This document shows, one piece after another, positions 41,560 through 50,817 of a stretch of DNA of 64,000 nt. The position numbers were made by a program, and so were the translations under genes. The number at the start of each line of letters is the position of its first letter. Within the stretch, counting starts at the first letter, position 1. A model generated the notes under the pieces. That model searched no databases. It had not been told where the DNA came from and saw only the letters and a program-made list of their open reading frames with translations. Source of the stretch: Bradyrhizobium sp. Y36 (GTDB taxonomy: Bacteria; Pseudomonadota; Alphaproteobacteria; Rhizobiales; Xanthobacteraceae); assembly GCF_002531575.1 (NCBI RefSeq), contig NZ_NWTI01000002.1:186001-250000 (forward strand), given 5' to 3'.

Positions 41560-43170
41560 ATGTTGCACTTCATGCGCCGGGGGCCTCGCGCGTTTGCCTC
41601 CAAACTTGCGCTGTCTGTCGTCGCGCTCTCGACGGCGCTCGCCTCGCCGGTGCTTGCGGCCGGCAAGACCATCACGGCGGTGATGCATTCGGATCTGCGC
41701 ATCATCGATCCGATCTTCACCACGGCCTACATTACGCGTGACCATGGCTACATGGTCTACGACACGCTGGTGGCTCCTGATTCAAACTTCAAGATCCAGC
41801 CGCAGATGGCGGACTGGAAGATCTCCGACGACAAGCTCACCTACACCTTCACCCTGCGCGACGGCCTGAAGTGGCATGACGGCGCGCCGGTGACGGCGGA
41901 AGACTGCGTCGCTTCGCTGAAGCGCTGGGCCGCCGTCGACGGCATGGGCCAGAAGCTCATGGACTTCACCGCGAGCATCGAGGCGACTGACGCCAAGACC
42001 ATCACGCTGAAGCTGAAGGAGCCTTACGGTCTCGTGCTCGACTCCATCGGCAAGCCGTCCTCGCGCGTCGCCTTCATGATGCCGAAGCGCCTCGCCGAGA
42101 CGCCGCCGGACAAGCAGATCCCCGAGCAGATCGGCTCGGGCCCCTTCAAGTTCGTCGCGTCTGAATTCCAGCCCGGCGTGAAGGCGGTCTACGTCAAGAA
42201 TACCGACTACGTGCCGCGCAAGGAGCCGGCGAGCTGGACCTCCGGCGGCAAGGTGGCGAAGGTCGACCGGGTCGAATGGATCACCATGCCGGATTCGCAG
42301 ACCGCAGTGAACGCGCTGCAGTCGGGCGACATCGACTTCATGGAGAACCTGCCATACGACATGCTGCCGGTGCTGGAGGCGAACAAGGAGATCACCATCG
42401 AGGTCTCGAACAAGTTCGGCTTCCAGACGCTCGGCCGGATGAACTTCCTCTATCCGCCCTTCGACAACGTGAAGGTGCGACGGGCTGCTCTTCTGGCGAT
42501 GAACCAGAAGGACGTGCTCGACGCGCTGGTCGGCAACGCCAAGTACCAGAAGATCTGCGGTGCCTTCTTCGTGTGCGACACGCCGTTCGCGACCGACATC
42601 GGTGCCGAGTCCCTGATCAAGGGCAACGGCATGGCGGAAGCCAAGAAGGCGCTCGCCGAGTCCGGCTACGACGGCACCCCGGTCGTGGTCATGGCGCCCG
42701 GCGACGTCACCACGCTGAAGGCGCAGCCGATCGTCGCAGCCCAGCTGCTGCGCGAGGCCGGCTTCAAGGTCGACCTGCAAGCGACCGACTGGCAAACGGT
42801 GGTGAGCCGCCGCGCCAGCCAGAAGCCGCCGAAGGAAGGCGGCTGGAACATGTTCTTCACCAACTGGGTCGCGGCCGACGTCTCCAACCCGATCGCCAAT
42901 CTCTCGATCGGCGGCCAGGGCAAGAAGGGCGGCTGGTTCGGCTGGGCGGACGACCCCAAGATCGAGCAGCTCAAGGACGCCTTCGTCCGCGCGCCGTCGC
43001 TCGACGAGCAGAAGAAGATCGCTGCCGACATCCAGAAGGAAGCCTATGAGCAGGTGATCTACATCCCGCTCGGGCAGTACCTTTTGCCGAGCGGCTGGCG
43101 CAAATCGCTGACCGGCGTGCTCGACGGCCCGGCGACACCGCTGTTCTGGAACGTCGACAAGTCGGAGTAA
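41560..43170 (+). CDS. Peptide ABC transporter substrate-binding protein (SBP_bac_5)
   Basis: A 536-residue periplasmic receptor. A Sec signal peptide is seen at about 1-35 (basic start RRGPRAFASK, hydrophobic core, cleavage near VLAAG). The family motif around LTYTFTLRDGLKWHDGAPVTAEDCVASLKRW is clear. It binds the peptide or amide ligand and hands it to DppB/DppC. It is divergent from the rest of the transport genes. A hairpin with a T-rich tail (43211-43245) ends the transcript. CAGGAG precedes the ATG by nine bases. Confidence 0.93.
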   Translation: MLHFMRRGPRAFASKLALSVVALSTALASPVLAAGKTITAVMHSDLRIIDPIFTTAYITRDHGYMVYDTLVAPDSNFKIQPQMADWKISDDKLTYTFTLRDGLKWHDGAPVTAEDCVASLKRWAAVDGMGQKLMDFTASIEATDAKTITLKLKEPYGLVLDSIGKPSSRVAFMMPKRLAETPPDKQIPEQIGSGPFKFVASEFQPGVKAVYVKNTDYVPRKEPASWTSGGKVAKVDRVEWITMPDSQTAVNALQSGDIDFMENLPYDMLPVLEANKEITIEVSNKFGFQTLGRMNFLYPPFDNVKVRRAALLAMNQKDVLDALVGNAKYQKICGAFFVCDTPFATDIGAESLIKGNGMAEAKKALAESGYDGTPVVVMAPGDVTTLKAQPIVAAQLLREAGFKVDLQATDWQTVVSRRASQKPPKEGGWNMFFTNWVAADVSNPIANLSIGGQGKKGGWFGWADDPKIEQLKDAFVRAPSLDEQKKIAADIQKEAYEQVIYIPLGQYLLPSGWRKSLTGVLDGPATPLFWNVDKSE

Positions 43171-43210
43171 GGGGGAGGCGGATTCACGAGCCTTCGCTGT
43201 ATTCACCACG

Positions 43211-43245
43211 CGGCGCCGCTGTCACCAGCGGCGCCGTTGTCTTTT
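43211..43245 (+). terminator. Rho-independent terminator of the substrate-binding protein gene
   Basis: CGGCGCCGCTG-TCAC-CAGCGGCGCCG, then TTGTCTTTT. It begins 41 bases after the stop codon. Confidence 0.85.
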
Positions 43246-43400
43246 CCAGGTCTGCGCCGATCGAAAAGGCGTGAGGTCCTTAACCTTTTCAGTTTCCAGT
43301 CATTGCTATTTGTTTCAATCCTGAAATAGATGTGCCGTCCTCGCGCATCACTTTCCTTATCCCCTTTGATCCCGTGCCGATCGATCTTGCATTCCAGGCG

Positions 43401-44987
43401 ATGGCCCAACGGTCCGATCGCGCGCCGGCGCGATGGCGGCGGCCTTTCCTCCGCTGGCTCGACGGCGTCGAGGCCGGCTGGGCGGTGCCGCTTCTCATCG
43501 CCTGCTTCGTTGCGGTCTGGACGCTTTATCTTGCCATCGCCTATGCCGGTGGCGGCCTGCACCCCGATACGCTGGAGGCCTGGACGTTGGGGCGGGATTT
43601 TGCCTGGGGCTATGCCAAGCATCCGCCGCTGATGGGGTGGGTCGCGGCGGCGTGGACCTCGGTCTTCCCGACCAGCGACTGGTCGCTGCAATTGATGGCG
43701 ATGGCCAATGCGGGACTCGCACTGTTCTTCGTCGATCTGATCTCGCGGCAGTTCGTCACCGGGCACAAGCGCATTCTGGTGCTGCTGCTCCTGATGCTGA
43801 CGCCCGCCTATCAATTCCACGCCCAGCGCTTCAACGCCAATGCCGTGCAGCTCGCGATCTGGCCGCTGGCGACCTGGTGCTTCCTGCGCGCGTTCGAGAC
43901 CCGCGGTTCGCTATGGGCGATTGCGGTGGGGTGCACGACGGCGCTGGCGATGGTCGGCAAGTATTACTCGATTTTCCTCGTCGCGAGCTTCGCCTTTGCT
44001 GCGCTGGCGCATCCGGGGCGGCGCGTCTATTTCACCTCCGCCTCGCCCTGGATATCGATCGTCGTTGGGCTCGCCGCGCTGTCACCGCACATCCACTGGC
44101 TGGCGACAACCGGGGCCTCGTCCTTCACCTATGCGTTGGCTCACGCCAACGGCATTGCTGCGAGCTCGCTCAGCGAGGCCAGGACTTTTGTGTTGGGCCT
44201 GGTAGCGGCCATGGGCGTGTCGGCCGTGCTGTGGGTGCTGATCGCCGGCACGCGGCTGAAGCAGCTGCCGGCCGACTTCGCGGCCATGAGCCCGGGACTG
44301 CGGCTCCTGGTCTACGTTGCGATCGGCACGATCGTGCTGCCCGTGCTGACGTCGCTTGCGATGGGGACGGATCTGCCGTCCTTGTGGGCGTTGCAGGGTC
44401 TGTTCCTGTTCGTCGTTCCAGTGGTCTGTGGCACGCGCTACCCGATCGAGCGCTTCTACACCGTCAACGTCACCATGATCGTGGCCGGCGTCACGCTGGC
44501 TGCCGTCCTGGTCGCAGCTCCGATCCATGCCGTCCATCGCAACGATCACGGATATGAAGAGGGACGGAATCTCTACGCACAGGCGGCCCGCGAATTGACG
44601 CGCCAGTGGCGGGAGCTGACCGGCGAGCCGCTGAGTGCGGTGAGTGGTGATGGTTCGCTGGCTTTCGCCACCGCGTTCTACAGCCCGGACCATCCGAACA
44701 ATGCGGGGCCCTTCGAGTTCGAAGATACGTTAGGCTTGCCCAAGGCCGCGCCCGAGCGCGGCATGGCCGCACTTTGTTTCCGCGACCAGGACATCTGCAT
44801 TCATTGGATGGGGTGGGTGTCCCGCCGCGTCGGACATGTCGTCCGGCGCGAGTTTACCGTGCAGGCGTCGCTGTGGGGCCGGCCGGGTCTTGCGCGGGAG
44901 GTGGTCGTGCTGATGGTGCCGCCGCAGGACAAAGCGCCGGCCAGCGCGGCGGATGAATTCAGCGCCAACCGACGGGGGACCGAGTAG
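43401..44987 (+). CDS. Glycosyltransferase family 39-like membrane protein (PMT_2/ArnT type)
   Basis: A 528-residue polytopic protein with about ten to twelve helices. It shows GGGLHPDTLEAWTLGRDFAWGYAKHPPLMGW (about 55-85 from this start), which carries the acidic residue of the first external loop and the HPPL motif of the PMT_2 superfamily. These enzymes move sugars from polyprenyl phosphate to lipid A or proteins at the outer face of the inner membrane. The start is uncertain: ATG at 43401 (AGGCG just before it) or a GTG at 43332 that adds 23 residues. The gene stands alone; the acceptor is unknown. The roughly 200 bases after it hold no gene I can support. Confidence 0.85.
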   Translation: MAQRSDRAPARWRRPFLRWLDGVEAGWAVPLLIACFVAVWTLYLAIAYAGGGLHPDTLEAWTLGRDFAWGYAKHPPLMGWVAAAWTSVFPTSDWSLQLMAMANAGLALFFVDLISRQFVTGHKRILVLLLLMLTPAYQFHAQRFNANAVQLAIWPLATWCFLRAFETRGSLWAIAVGCTTALAMVGKYYSIFLVASFAFAALAHPGRRVYFTSASPWISIVVGLAALSPHIHWLATTGASSFTYALAHANGIAASSLSEARTFVLGLVAAMGVSAVLWVLIAGTRLKQLPADFAAMSPGLRLLVYVAIGTIVLPVLTSLAMGTDLPSLWALQGLFLFVVPVVCGTRYPIERFYTVNVTMIVAGVTLAAVLVAAPIHAVHRNDHGYEEGRNLYAQAARELTRQWRELTGEPLSAVSGDGSLAFATAFYSPDHPNNAGPFEFEDTLGLPKAAPERGMAALCFRDQDICIHWMGWVSRRVGHVVRREFTVQASLWGRPGLAREVVVLMVPPQDKAPASAADEFSANRRGTE

Positions 44988-45192
44988 GCGTCGTGCTCAG
45001 CAGTGGCTGTCGCGCACCTGCTCCAGGCCCTCGCTCGCGAAAGGCGTTGGCAGCGCGGCCTGTCCGAGGCCTGGCTCGGAACGTTCCGCCGTCTGCGGTT
45101 CGACGTCAGCGTGATCTTCGCGGTGTTCCAGTTCCATCGCAGCGGCCCTTCAAAATTGCTGCACGACAACATCGCGGCCGCCGGGAAGTTCC

Positions 45193-46479
45193 TCAGCCGA
45201 TGGGACGATGATGCGGCTTGAACAGCCGTCCCTTCTCCACCACCAGCACGATCGCGAGCGCAGCGAGCGTCGACAGGAAGAAGCCGACCGAGAACGGCAA
45301 CAGCGTGCCGTCGAAGCTCTGTCCGATCGCCATGCCGACCACGATCCCGATCAGCGTCGTGATCGAACCGTAGAGCGAGGAGGCCGTGCCGGCGATGCGA
45401 CCCTGCGGCTCCATGGCGAGCGCGGTGAAGTTCGCGACCATCATGCCGAACGAGAACATCATCAGGGCGGAGAGCACCATGAACAGGCTCAGCGGCAGCA
45501 TGCCGAGGCTTTCCGTCAGCAGCATTACGCCGGCGACGGCCGTGTAGAGCACCAGCGCCCCGTGCGAGATCACGCGCATGCCGAGCCGCCCCACCAGCCT
45601 CGCATTGAGGAAGCCGGCGACGGCGGTGCCGGCCGCAATCGCCGCGAAGGCGAGCGGGAAGTAATGGCCGAGGTGATAGACGCCGGTGAAGACCTGCTGG
45701 GCGCAGAAGACATAAGCGAACAGCGCGCCAATGACGCTGCCTGCGGCCGTGGCATAGCCGATGGTCTGGCGATTGGTCACGGTCTGCCGGAACGCCACGA
45801 GCACGTCGGCGGGCGCCAGCGACCGGCGTCCGGACTCGGGGAGGGTTTCAGGCAGCCGCAGCACGCACCATGCAAGCGCGAGCAGGCCGTAGAGCATCAA
45901 CACCACGAAGATGCCGCGCCATGCCGTTACCATCAGCACCGCCTGTCCGAACGAGGGCGCGATCACGGGCACCGCGATGAACACCATCATGGCGAGCGAC
46001 ATCACGCTCGCCATGCGGCGGCCGACATAGCAGTCGCGCACGATCGAGGTCGCGATCACGCGCGTGGCCGAGGTGCCGAGCCCCTGCAGCGCGCGCGCCA
46101 GCAGCAGCGTCTCGAACGAGGGCGCCGCGACCGCCAGCACGCTCGCCACCGCATAGACCGCCATGCCGCCGAGCAGCACCGGCCGGCGGCCGAAGCGATC
46201 CGACAACGGGCCCATGATGAACTGGCCGGCGCCGAAGCCGATCAGGAAGGTCGACAGCACCAGCTGAAGATGGTTCGCGACGGGAATCTTGAACGCCGAC
46301 CCGATGTTGGGCAGCGCCGGCAGCATCATGTCCATTGCAAGCGGATTCAGCGCCATGATGGACGCGATCACGATGACGAATTCTGGAAAACCCATGGGAC
46401 GGTGCCCGGAGGACACCCAGGAGTCGGCATTGACGTCGGACAAGCAGCTCACCTTCTGAAATCGAGCGACTTTATCCAT
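45193..46479 (-). CDS. MFS multidrug exporter (Bcr/CflA family)
   Basis: A 428-residue 12-helix exporter. The start region MALNPLAMDMMLPALPNIGSAF carries the Asp/Met pattern of Bcr/CflA, and GPLSDRFGRRPVLLGG is the A motif between helices 2 and 3. It should pump drugs with protons. The start at 46479 lacks a Shine-Dalgarno, and Met29 (46395), just before the first helix, is a plausible alternative. It is convergent with the family 39 gene and followed on the same strand by a TetR gene 92 bases upstream of it, so it may be under TetR control. Confidence 0.9.
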   Translation of the reverse strand: MDKVARFQKVSCLSDVNADSWVSSGHRPMGFPEFVIVIASIMALNPLAMDMMLPALPNIGSAFKIPVANHLQLVLSTFLIGFGAGQFIMGPLSDRFGRRPVLLGGMAVYAVASVLAVAAPSFETLLLARALQGLGTSATRVIATSIVRDCYVGRRMASVMSLAMMVFIAVPVIAPSFGQAVLMVTAWRGIFVVLMLYGLLALAWCVLRLPETLPESGRRSLAPADVLVAFRQTVTNRQTIGYATAAGSVIGALFAYVFCAQQVFTGVYHLGHYFPLAFAAIAAGTAVAGFLNARLVGRLGMRVISHGALVLYTAVAGVMLLTESLGMLPLSLFMVLSALMMFSFGMMVANFTALAMEPQGRIAGTASSLYGSITTLIGIVVGMAIGQSFDGTLLPFSVGFFLSTLAALAIVLVVEKGRLFKPHHRPIG

Positions 46480-46571
46480 TGTTTATGTTGCGTTGCACAA
46501 CCCATGTTTCGGGATGGCAGGCAGGCGGGCGGACAAGAATTGGTGAAGCGGGGGCGGGGTCGCCTCCCCAA

Positions 46572-47153
46572 TCAGCCGCGCTTGCGGGCCTGCTCGACCA
46601 GGCCGCGCGCCAGGCGCCCGGCGGTGTCGACATAGTCGAGATCCCGATGGATCAGCATCACGGTGGTGGCGCCGTCCAGAAGGATCACGAGCTGGCGGGC
46701 CAGCGTCTCTGCCCCAGCCACGCCGTGATCGCGCAACTCCGTCTCGAGCCAGGCCTCGAAGCGCTTCTTGTGCGCGGCGCCGGCCTTGACGGCCGGATGT
46801 GCCGGCGTGTTGGCGAGCTCGGCGATGGTGCGCAGGAAACCGCAGCCGCGCCAGCGCGGCGTATTCACGGAGCGTCCGAGCTTGACGAAGAGACCGCGGA
46901 CCTTGTCGGCGACGGTGCCGTCGGTCTCGGCGAACCAGCGCATGTAGAGCTCCAGCGTCGGCTGGTCCCTCGCGGCGATGGTCTCTGCGACGAGCTCGTC
47001 CTTGCTGGTGAAGTGATAATAGAGCGTCTTCTTGGTAACGCCCGCCTTCTCGGCGACCGCGTCCATGCTGACCGCCCGGATGCCCTCGCCATAGAACAGG
47101 CGGGTCGCCGCAAGGACGATCTGCTCGCGCGTGGTGTCACCTCTTTCCGACAT
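46572..47153 (-). CDS. TetR-family transcriptional regulator
   Basis: A 193-residue regulator. The helix-turn-helix is at about 8-55 (REQIVLAATRLFYGEGIRAV and AGVTKKTLYYHFTSKDELV), followed by an all-helical ligand and dimerisation domain. A palindromic operator lies nine bases before its start codon, so it probably represses itself and the divergent enoyl-CoA hydratase gene. It lies 92 bases upstream of the Bcr/CflA-type exporter on the same strand and may cotranscribe with it. The ligand is unknown. Confidence 0.93.
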   Translation of the reverse strand: MSERGDTTREQIVLAATRLFYGEGIRAVSMDAVAEKAGVTKKTLYYHFTSKDELVAETIAARDQPTLELYMRWFAETDGTVADKVRGLFVKLGRSVNTPRWRGCGFLRTIAELANTPAHPAVKAGAAHKKRFEAWLETELRDHGVAGAETLARQLVILLDGATTVMLIHRDLDYVDTAGRLARGLVEQARKRG

Positions 47154-47161
47154 CCAGGCAA

Positions 47162-47185
47162 TGTATACTGCCTAGTGAGTATACA
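47162..47185. promoter_or_regulatory. Palindromic TetR-type operator
   Basis: TGTATACT-N8-AGTATACA, a perfect eight-base inverted repeat with an eight-base spacer. It lies between the divergent TetR (start 47153) and enoyl-CoA hydratase (start 47244) genes, where it would cover both promoters. Confidence 0.75.
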
Positions 47186-47243
47186 CAACAAGGCGGCTGT
47201 GGCTGACTTCCGTCCGACTGCTTGACCTGGAAGGAGCTGCGAC

Positions 47244-48023
47244 TTGTCCGATTTGATACTCTGGGAAACACGGGGCGCGACCGCGCTGTTGACGTTCAAC
47301 CGCCCCGGCAAGCTCAACGCTTTGAGCTACGCTCTCATCGACCGGCTGACGGCGATCCTCGACCGCATCGAGGATGATGCGAATGTTCGCGCGGTGGTCC
47401 TGACCGGGGCGGGCGATCGCGCCTTCTCGGCGGGCGCCGACATTGCCGAATTCTCCGAGAGCGCGAGGCGCGGACCGGACATTGCCGTGAAGGACTTCGT
47501 GCGCCGCGGGCAGGCGATGACGGCCCGCATGGAGGCCTTTCCAAAGCCGATCATCGCCGCGGTCAACGGCATCGCCTTCGGTGGCGGCTGCGAGATCACG
47601 GAGGCCGTGCATCTGGCCGTCGCCAGCGAGCGCGCGACCTTTGCCAAGCCGGAGATCGCGATCGGCATCACGCCGACCTTCGGCGGCACGCAGCGGCTGC
47701 CGCGGCTCGCCGGCCGGAAGCGGGCGCTGGAGCACCTGCTGACCGGAGATTCCTTTTCACCACAGCGAGCCCTGGAGATGGGATTGGTCAACCGCATCGT
47801 GCCGCATGCGCAGCTTCTCGACGCCGCCTTCGCACTGGCGGATCGGATCTCGCGGCATTCGCAGCTGGCGGTCGCCCGCGTGATCACGGCCGCCACGCGG
47901 GGCCTCAACGTCTCGATCGCGGAGGGCCTTGCCATCGAGAGCGAGCAGTTCGCGCGCATGGCCGCGACGGCTGAAACCCGCGAGGCGCTCGACGCCTGGC
48001 TGGCCGCCCGCGCGTCGCGGTAG
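47244..48023 (+). CDS. Enoyl-CoA hydratase
   Basis: A 259-residue crotonase-fold enzyme with both expected catalytic Glu regions: GGGCEITEAVHLAVA and KPEIAIGITPTFGGTQRLPR. It hydrates 2-enoyl-CoA in fatty acid or related degradation. The start is a TTG at 47244, supported by AAGGAG eight bases upstream and by a normal start (MSDLILWETRG). It is divergent from and probably regulated by the TetR gene, so the inducer could be an acyl-CoA-related compound. Confidence 0.93.
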   Translation: MSDLILWETRGATALLTFNRPGKLNALSYALIDRLTAILDRIEDDANVRAVVLTGAGDRAFSAGADIAEFSESARRGPDIAVKDFVRRGQAMTARMEAFPKPIIAAVNGIAFGGGCEITEAVHLAVASERATFAKPEIAIGITPTFGGTQRLPRLAGRKRALEHLLTGDSFSPQRALEMGLVNRIVPHAQLLDAAFALADRISRHSQLAVARVITAATRGLNVSIAEGLAIESEQFARMAATAETREALDAWLAARASR

Positions 48024-48095
48024 GGGGCTGCCGGATCTTTCGCGACGCCGGCAACCAAGGATTCACCATAACAGCGGGCACGGCGCGTCGGGGAG

Positions 48096-49502
48096 ATGAA
48101 TCCGCAACCCATCCTGTCCATTGTGGCCCGACCCGCGCCGCGCAGTGCGCCCAGGGAACCCAGGAAGACAGGTATTTTCGCGGTGTCCGACGTGACCGAT
48201 ACAGCACGATGGTTGGCGCCCTCGGCCCCGGCCGCGAGGCGGGGGATCTGGCTGTCCTGCCTGATCGCGCTGACCGCGCTGTTCGTGTTCGGCAACCTCG
48301 CCAACTATGCCTTGCTCGACCTGAGATATGGCTGGGATCTTCTCGTCAATTGCGCGGCGGTCGATGCGCACCGAGCGGGGCTCGATCCCTACTTCGTCAA
48401 GAACCTGAAGGGCACCAGTTTCTCCTATCCCTATTTGCCGGTGACGCTCGACGTGTTCCGCCCGCTTTGCGCCGGTGGCCTTCTCGTCGATCATTACATG
48501 GGCCTCTATTTCGTCCTCGCCGTGCTCTGCGGGCTGCTCCTGCCCGGGCTCGGCCGAACGCGTCCGCGCGATGTCGCACTGAGGGTGTTGTGCGTGCTCG
48601 GCGCTTTCGTCGGTTTCGAATGGGTGCAAGTCTCGGGCAACTTCGCCATCCTGAGCGGCGTGCTGACCGCGATCGCGTTGATGCTCCTGCTTCGTGCGCC
48701 GACCGCCGGCGTGCCGGAAGAGCCGGGCTTTGCCTTGCGCCTCGCCGGTGCCGCGCTGCTCGGACTCGTGATGTCGTTCAAGCTGGTGTTCTTCCTGGTG
48801 CCGGCCGCGCTCTATCTTCTGCCGCTGCCGCGCGGCCGCAAGCTGCTGCTGATGGCGGTGGCGGCGTTCAGCTTCGCCTTGCCGATCCTGATATCGCGGC
48901 TGTTCTATCCCGATCTGTTCGCGAGCTGGCTGCTTGCGATCGGGGGACGAATTCCGGGCCAGCACGCCGTCGATCTCGTGGAGATCAATCCGTCGCTGCT
49001 GCTGCTCGCGCAGAATCTGCTGCATCATGCCGGCCTCGAGAGCAGGCCGGCCGTGCTCGCGACCTATGCGCTCGCCGCGCTCGCGCTCGTGCTCGTCCCG
49101 TTCGCCTTGTCGGTCCTGCGCGTGGCTGCGAGCCGGTCCGTGAGGGAAGGGGGATCGCGTTGGTCGCAGCTGGACCGCTGGCTGATGGATCATCCGCGCG
49201 CGGCCATGCGGATCACGGTGCTGGCCATGTTTGCGCTCTATCTCTGCTCGCCCAGGCTGAAGGAATACGCCTTCTTCGAGCTCGCGCTCTATGCCGCCAT
49301 TCTTGTCGCCGACCTGCCGGTCCGCCCGCTCGCGGCCTTTCTCAGCGTCGGCCTGATCGCTCCCGCGCTGATCTCGCTGACGCGGACGACGCTCGAGGGG
49401 ACTTTTGTCCTCCTCGTCGCCGCGTTGATCTGCTTCTGGATCCTGCTGCTGGATTTTCGCGCGGAGCCAGAACGCCTCGAGATGGAGGGCGCGAGCCCAT
49501 GA
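48096..49502 (+). CDS. GT87-like polytopic membrane protein, tandem copy 1
   Basis: A 468-residue membrane protein with about ten helices. It resembles the DUF2029/GT87 group (polyprenyl-phosphomannose-dependent glycosyltransferases): WDLLVNCAAVDAHRAGLDPYFVKNL in the first external loop, SYPYLPVTLD, and SPRLKEYAFFELALYA near the C terminus. The acceptor is unknown. The next gene overlaps its stop (ATGA) and encodes a close paralogue. The start is a choice between ATG 48096, with GGGGAG too close, and GTG 48183; I give the longer form. It is 72 bases after the enoyl-CoA hydratase gene. Confidence 0.75.
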   Translation: MNPQPILSIVARPAPRSAPREPRKTGIFAVSDVTDTARWLAPSAPAARRGIWLSCLIALTALFVFGNLANYALLDLRYGWDLLVNCAAVDAHRAGLDPYFVKNLKGTSFSYPYLPVTLDVFRPLCAGGLLVDHYMGLYFVLAVLCGLLLPGLGRTRPRDVALRVLCVLGAFVGFEWVQVSGNFAILSGVLTAIALMLLLRAPTAGVPEEPGFALRLAGAALLGLVMSFKLVFFLVPAALYLLPLPRGRKLLLMAVAAFSFALPILISRLFYPDLFASWLLAIGGRIPGQHAVDLVEINPSLLLLAQNLLHHAGLESRPAVLATYALAALALVLVPFALSVLRVAASRSVREGGSRWSQLDRWLMDHPRAAMRITVLAMFALYLCSPRLKEYAFFELALYAAILVADLPVRPLAAFLSVGLIAPALISLTRTTLEGTFVLLVAALICFWILLLDFRAEPERLEMEGASP

Positions 49503-50809
49503 CTGACATCGCCGCGCCCGCGGAGGGCGGAAAACATATGGCCTTTGCCACTGAGACGCCGGGGAGCAATTGGCTGACCCGCTTCATCCTGGCGTTGGCG
49601 GTGCTGGTCGCAATGCTCGTCGCCATCGACATGGGCATGGACGGAACGTTCGGCTGGGATGCGCGGGTGAACTGCGCCGCCGTCGATGCGCATGTCCAGG
49701 GTCTCGATCCCTATTTCGTCAAGAACCTCAAGGACACCAAGCTCTCTTATCCCTATCTTCCGGTGACGCTCGATGCCTTCCGCCCGATTTGCGCCGGCGG
49801 TTTTCTCGTCGCGCACCACAAGCCGATCTTTCTCCTGCTCACGCTGATCTCTGCGCTGCTGCTGCCCGGTCTCGGCAGGTCCCGGCCGGGCGCGAGGGAC
49901 ATCGCGCTGCGGCTCATGTGTGCGTTTGGCGGCTTCCTCGGCTTCGAATGGATCGTCGCCACCGGAAATTTCGCAGCCCTGAGCGGCCTGCTGACGGCCG
50001 CATCGCTCGCCTTGCTGCTGCGCCCCGCACGGTCGGGCCAAGGCGCCGGCACAAGCCTGGCACCGCAGCTTGCAGGCGCCGCGTTGCTCGGCCTCGTGAC
50101 CTCGTTCAAGCTGGTGTTCTTCCCGGTTCTGGCCGCGCTCTATTTCCTGCCACAGCCGAGAGGCCGCAAGCTTGTCCTGATCGCCGTCGCTTCCGGCATG
50201 TTCGCCCTCCCGATCCTCGTCTCGCTGGTGATCTACCCGGACCTGTTCAGGAGCTGGCTGAGCGCGATCCTCGGCCAGATCCCCGGGCAGCATTCGCCGG
50301 GCAACGAGGTCAATCCGTCGCTGCTCTTCATCGGGCTGACGCTTGCGGACAGGATCGGGCTTGCCGGCAGCAAGCCGGTGGTTGCCGCGATCTACGGCCT
50401 GCTCGCGCTCGCGCTGGTGCTCGCACCGCTCGCGATCTCGGTGTGGCACATGATCGGGGCGTGGCGCCCGGCGCGCAAGGCTTCGCCGCTTCAGGTGCTC
50501 GACGACTGGCTGGTCGCCCATCCCGAAACTGCGATGCGCATCACCGTGCTCGCGATGTATGCGCTCTATCTGTGCGCGCCCAGGCTGAAGGAATATGCCT
50601 TCTTCGAGGTCGCGCTCTACGCCGCCGTTCTCGTCGTCGAGCTGCCTGCCGTCCTGATGGCCGCCGTGCTCGCGATCGCGATCGCGATCCCGATCCTGGC
50701 GTCGGTCTCGGGCGTCTTCATCAGCGGCTTCGCCCAGCTCACCTTCGCGCTGATCTGCTTCTGGCTGCTGCTGCCGCGTGCACCCTCGGGCGATGCGGCG
50801 CCTCGGTAG
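49499..50809 (+). CDS. GT87-like polytopic membrane protein, tandem copy 2
   Basis: A 436-residue paralogue of the gene before it. WDARVNCAAVDAHVQGLDPYFVKNL, SYPYLPVTLD and APRLKEYAFFEVALYA align directly with copy 1, so the pair arose by tandem duplication. Copy 2 lacks the long N-terminal extension of copy 1. The start ATG overlaps the stop of copy 1 by four bases, indicating coupled translation. The gene ends eight bases before the end of a convergent membrane protein gene. A sugar transfer role is inference from the family resemblance. Confidence 0.75.
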   Translation: MTDIAAPAEGGKHMAFATETPGSNWLTRFILALAVLVAMLVAIDMGMDGTFGWDARVNCAAVDAHVQGLDPYFVKNLKDTKLSYPYLPVTLDAFRPICAGGFLVAHHKPIFLLLTLISALLLPGLGRSRPGARDIALRLMCAFGGFLGFEWIVATGNFAALSGLLTAASLALLLRPARSGQGAGTSLAPQLAGAALLGLVTSFKLVFFPVLAALYFLPQPRGRKLVLIAVASGMFALPILVSLVIYPDLFRSWLSAILGQIPGQHSPGNEVNPSLLFIGLTLADRIGLAGSKPVVAAIYGLLALALVLAPLAISVWHMIGAWRPARKASPLQVLDDWLVAHPETAMRITVLAMYALYLCAPRLKEYAFFEVALYAAVLVVELPAVLMAAVLAIAIAIPILASVSGVFISGFAQLTFALICFWLLLPRAPSGDAAPR

Positions 50810-50817
50810 ATCCGATC

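Noticed and set aside
45003..45221. A small frame between the family 39 gene and the Bcr/CflA exporter
   Set aside because: It overlaps the exporter end, begins with GTG without a site, and matches nothing I know.
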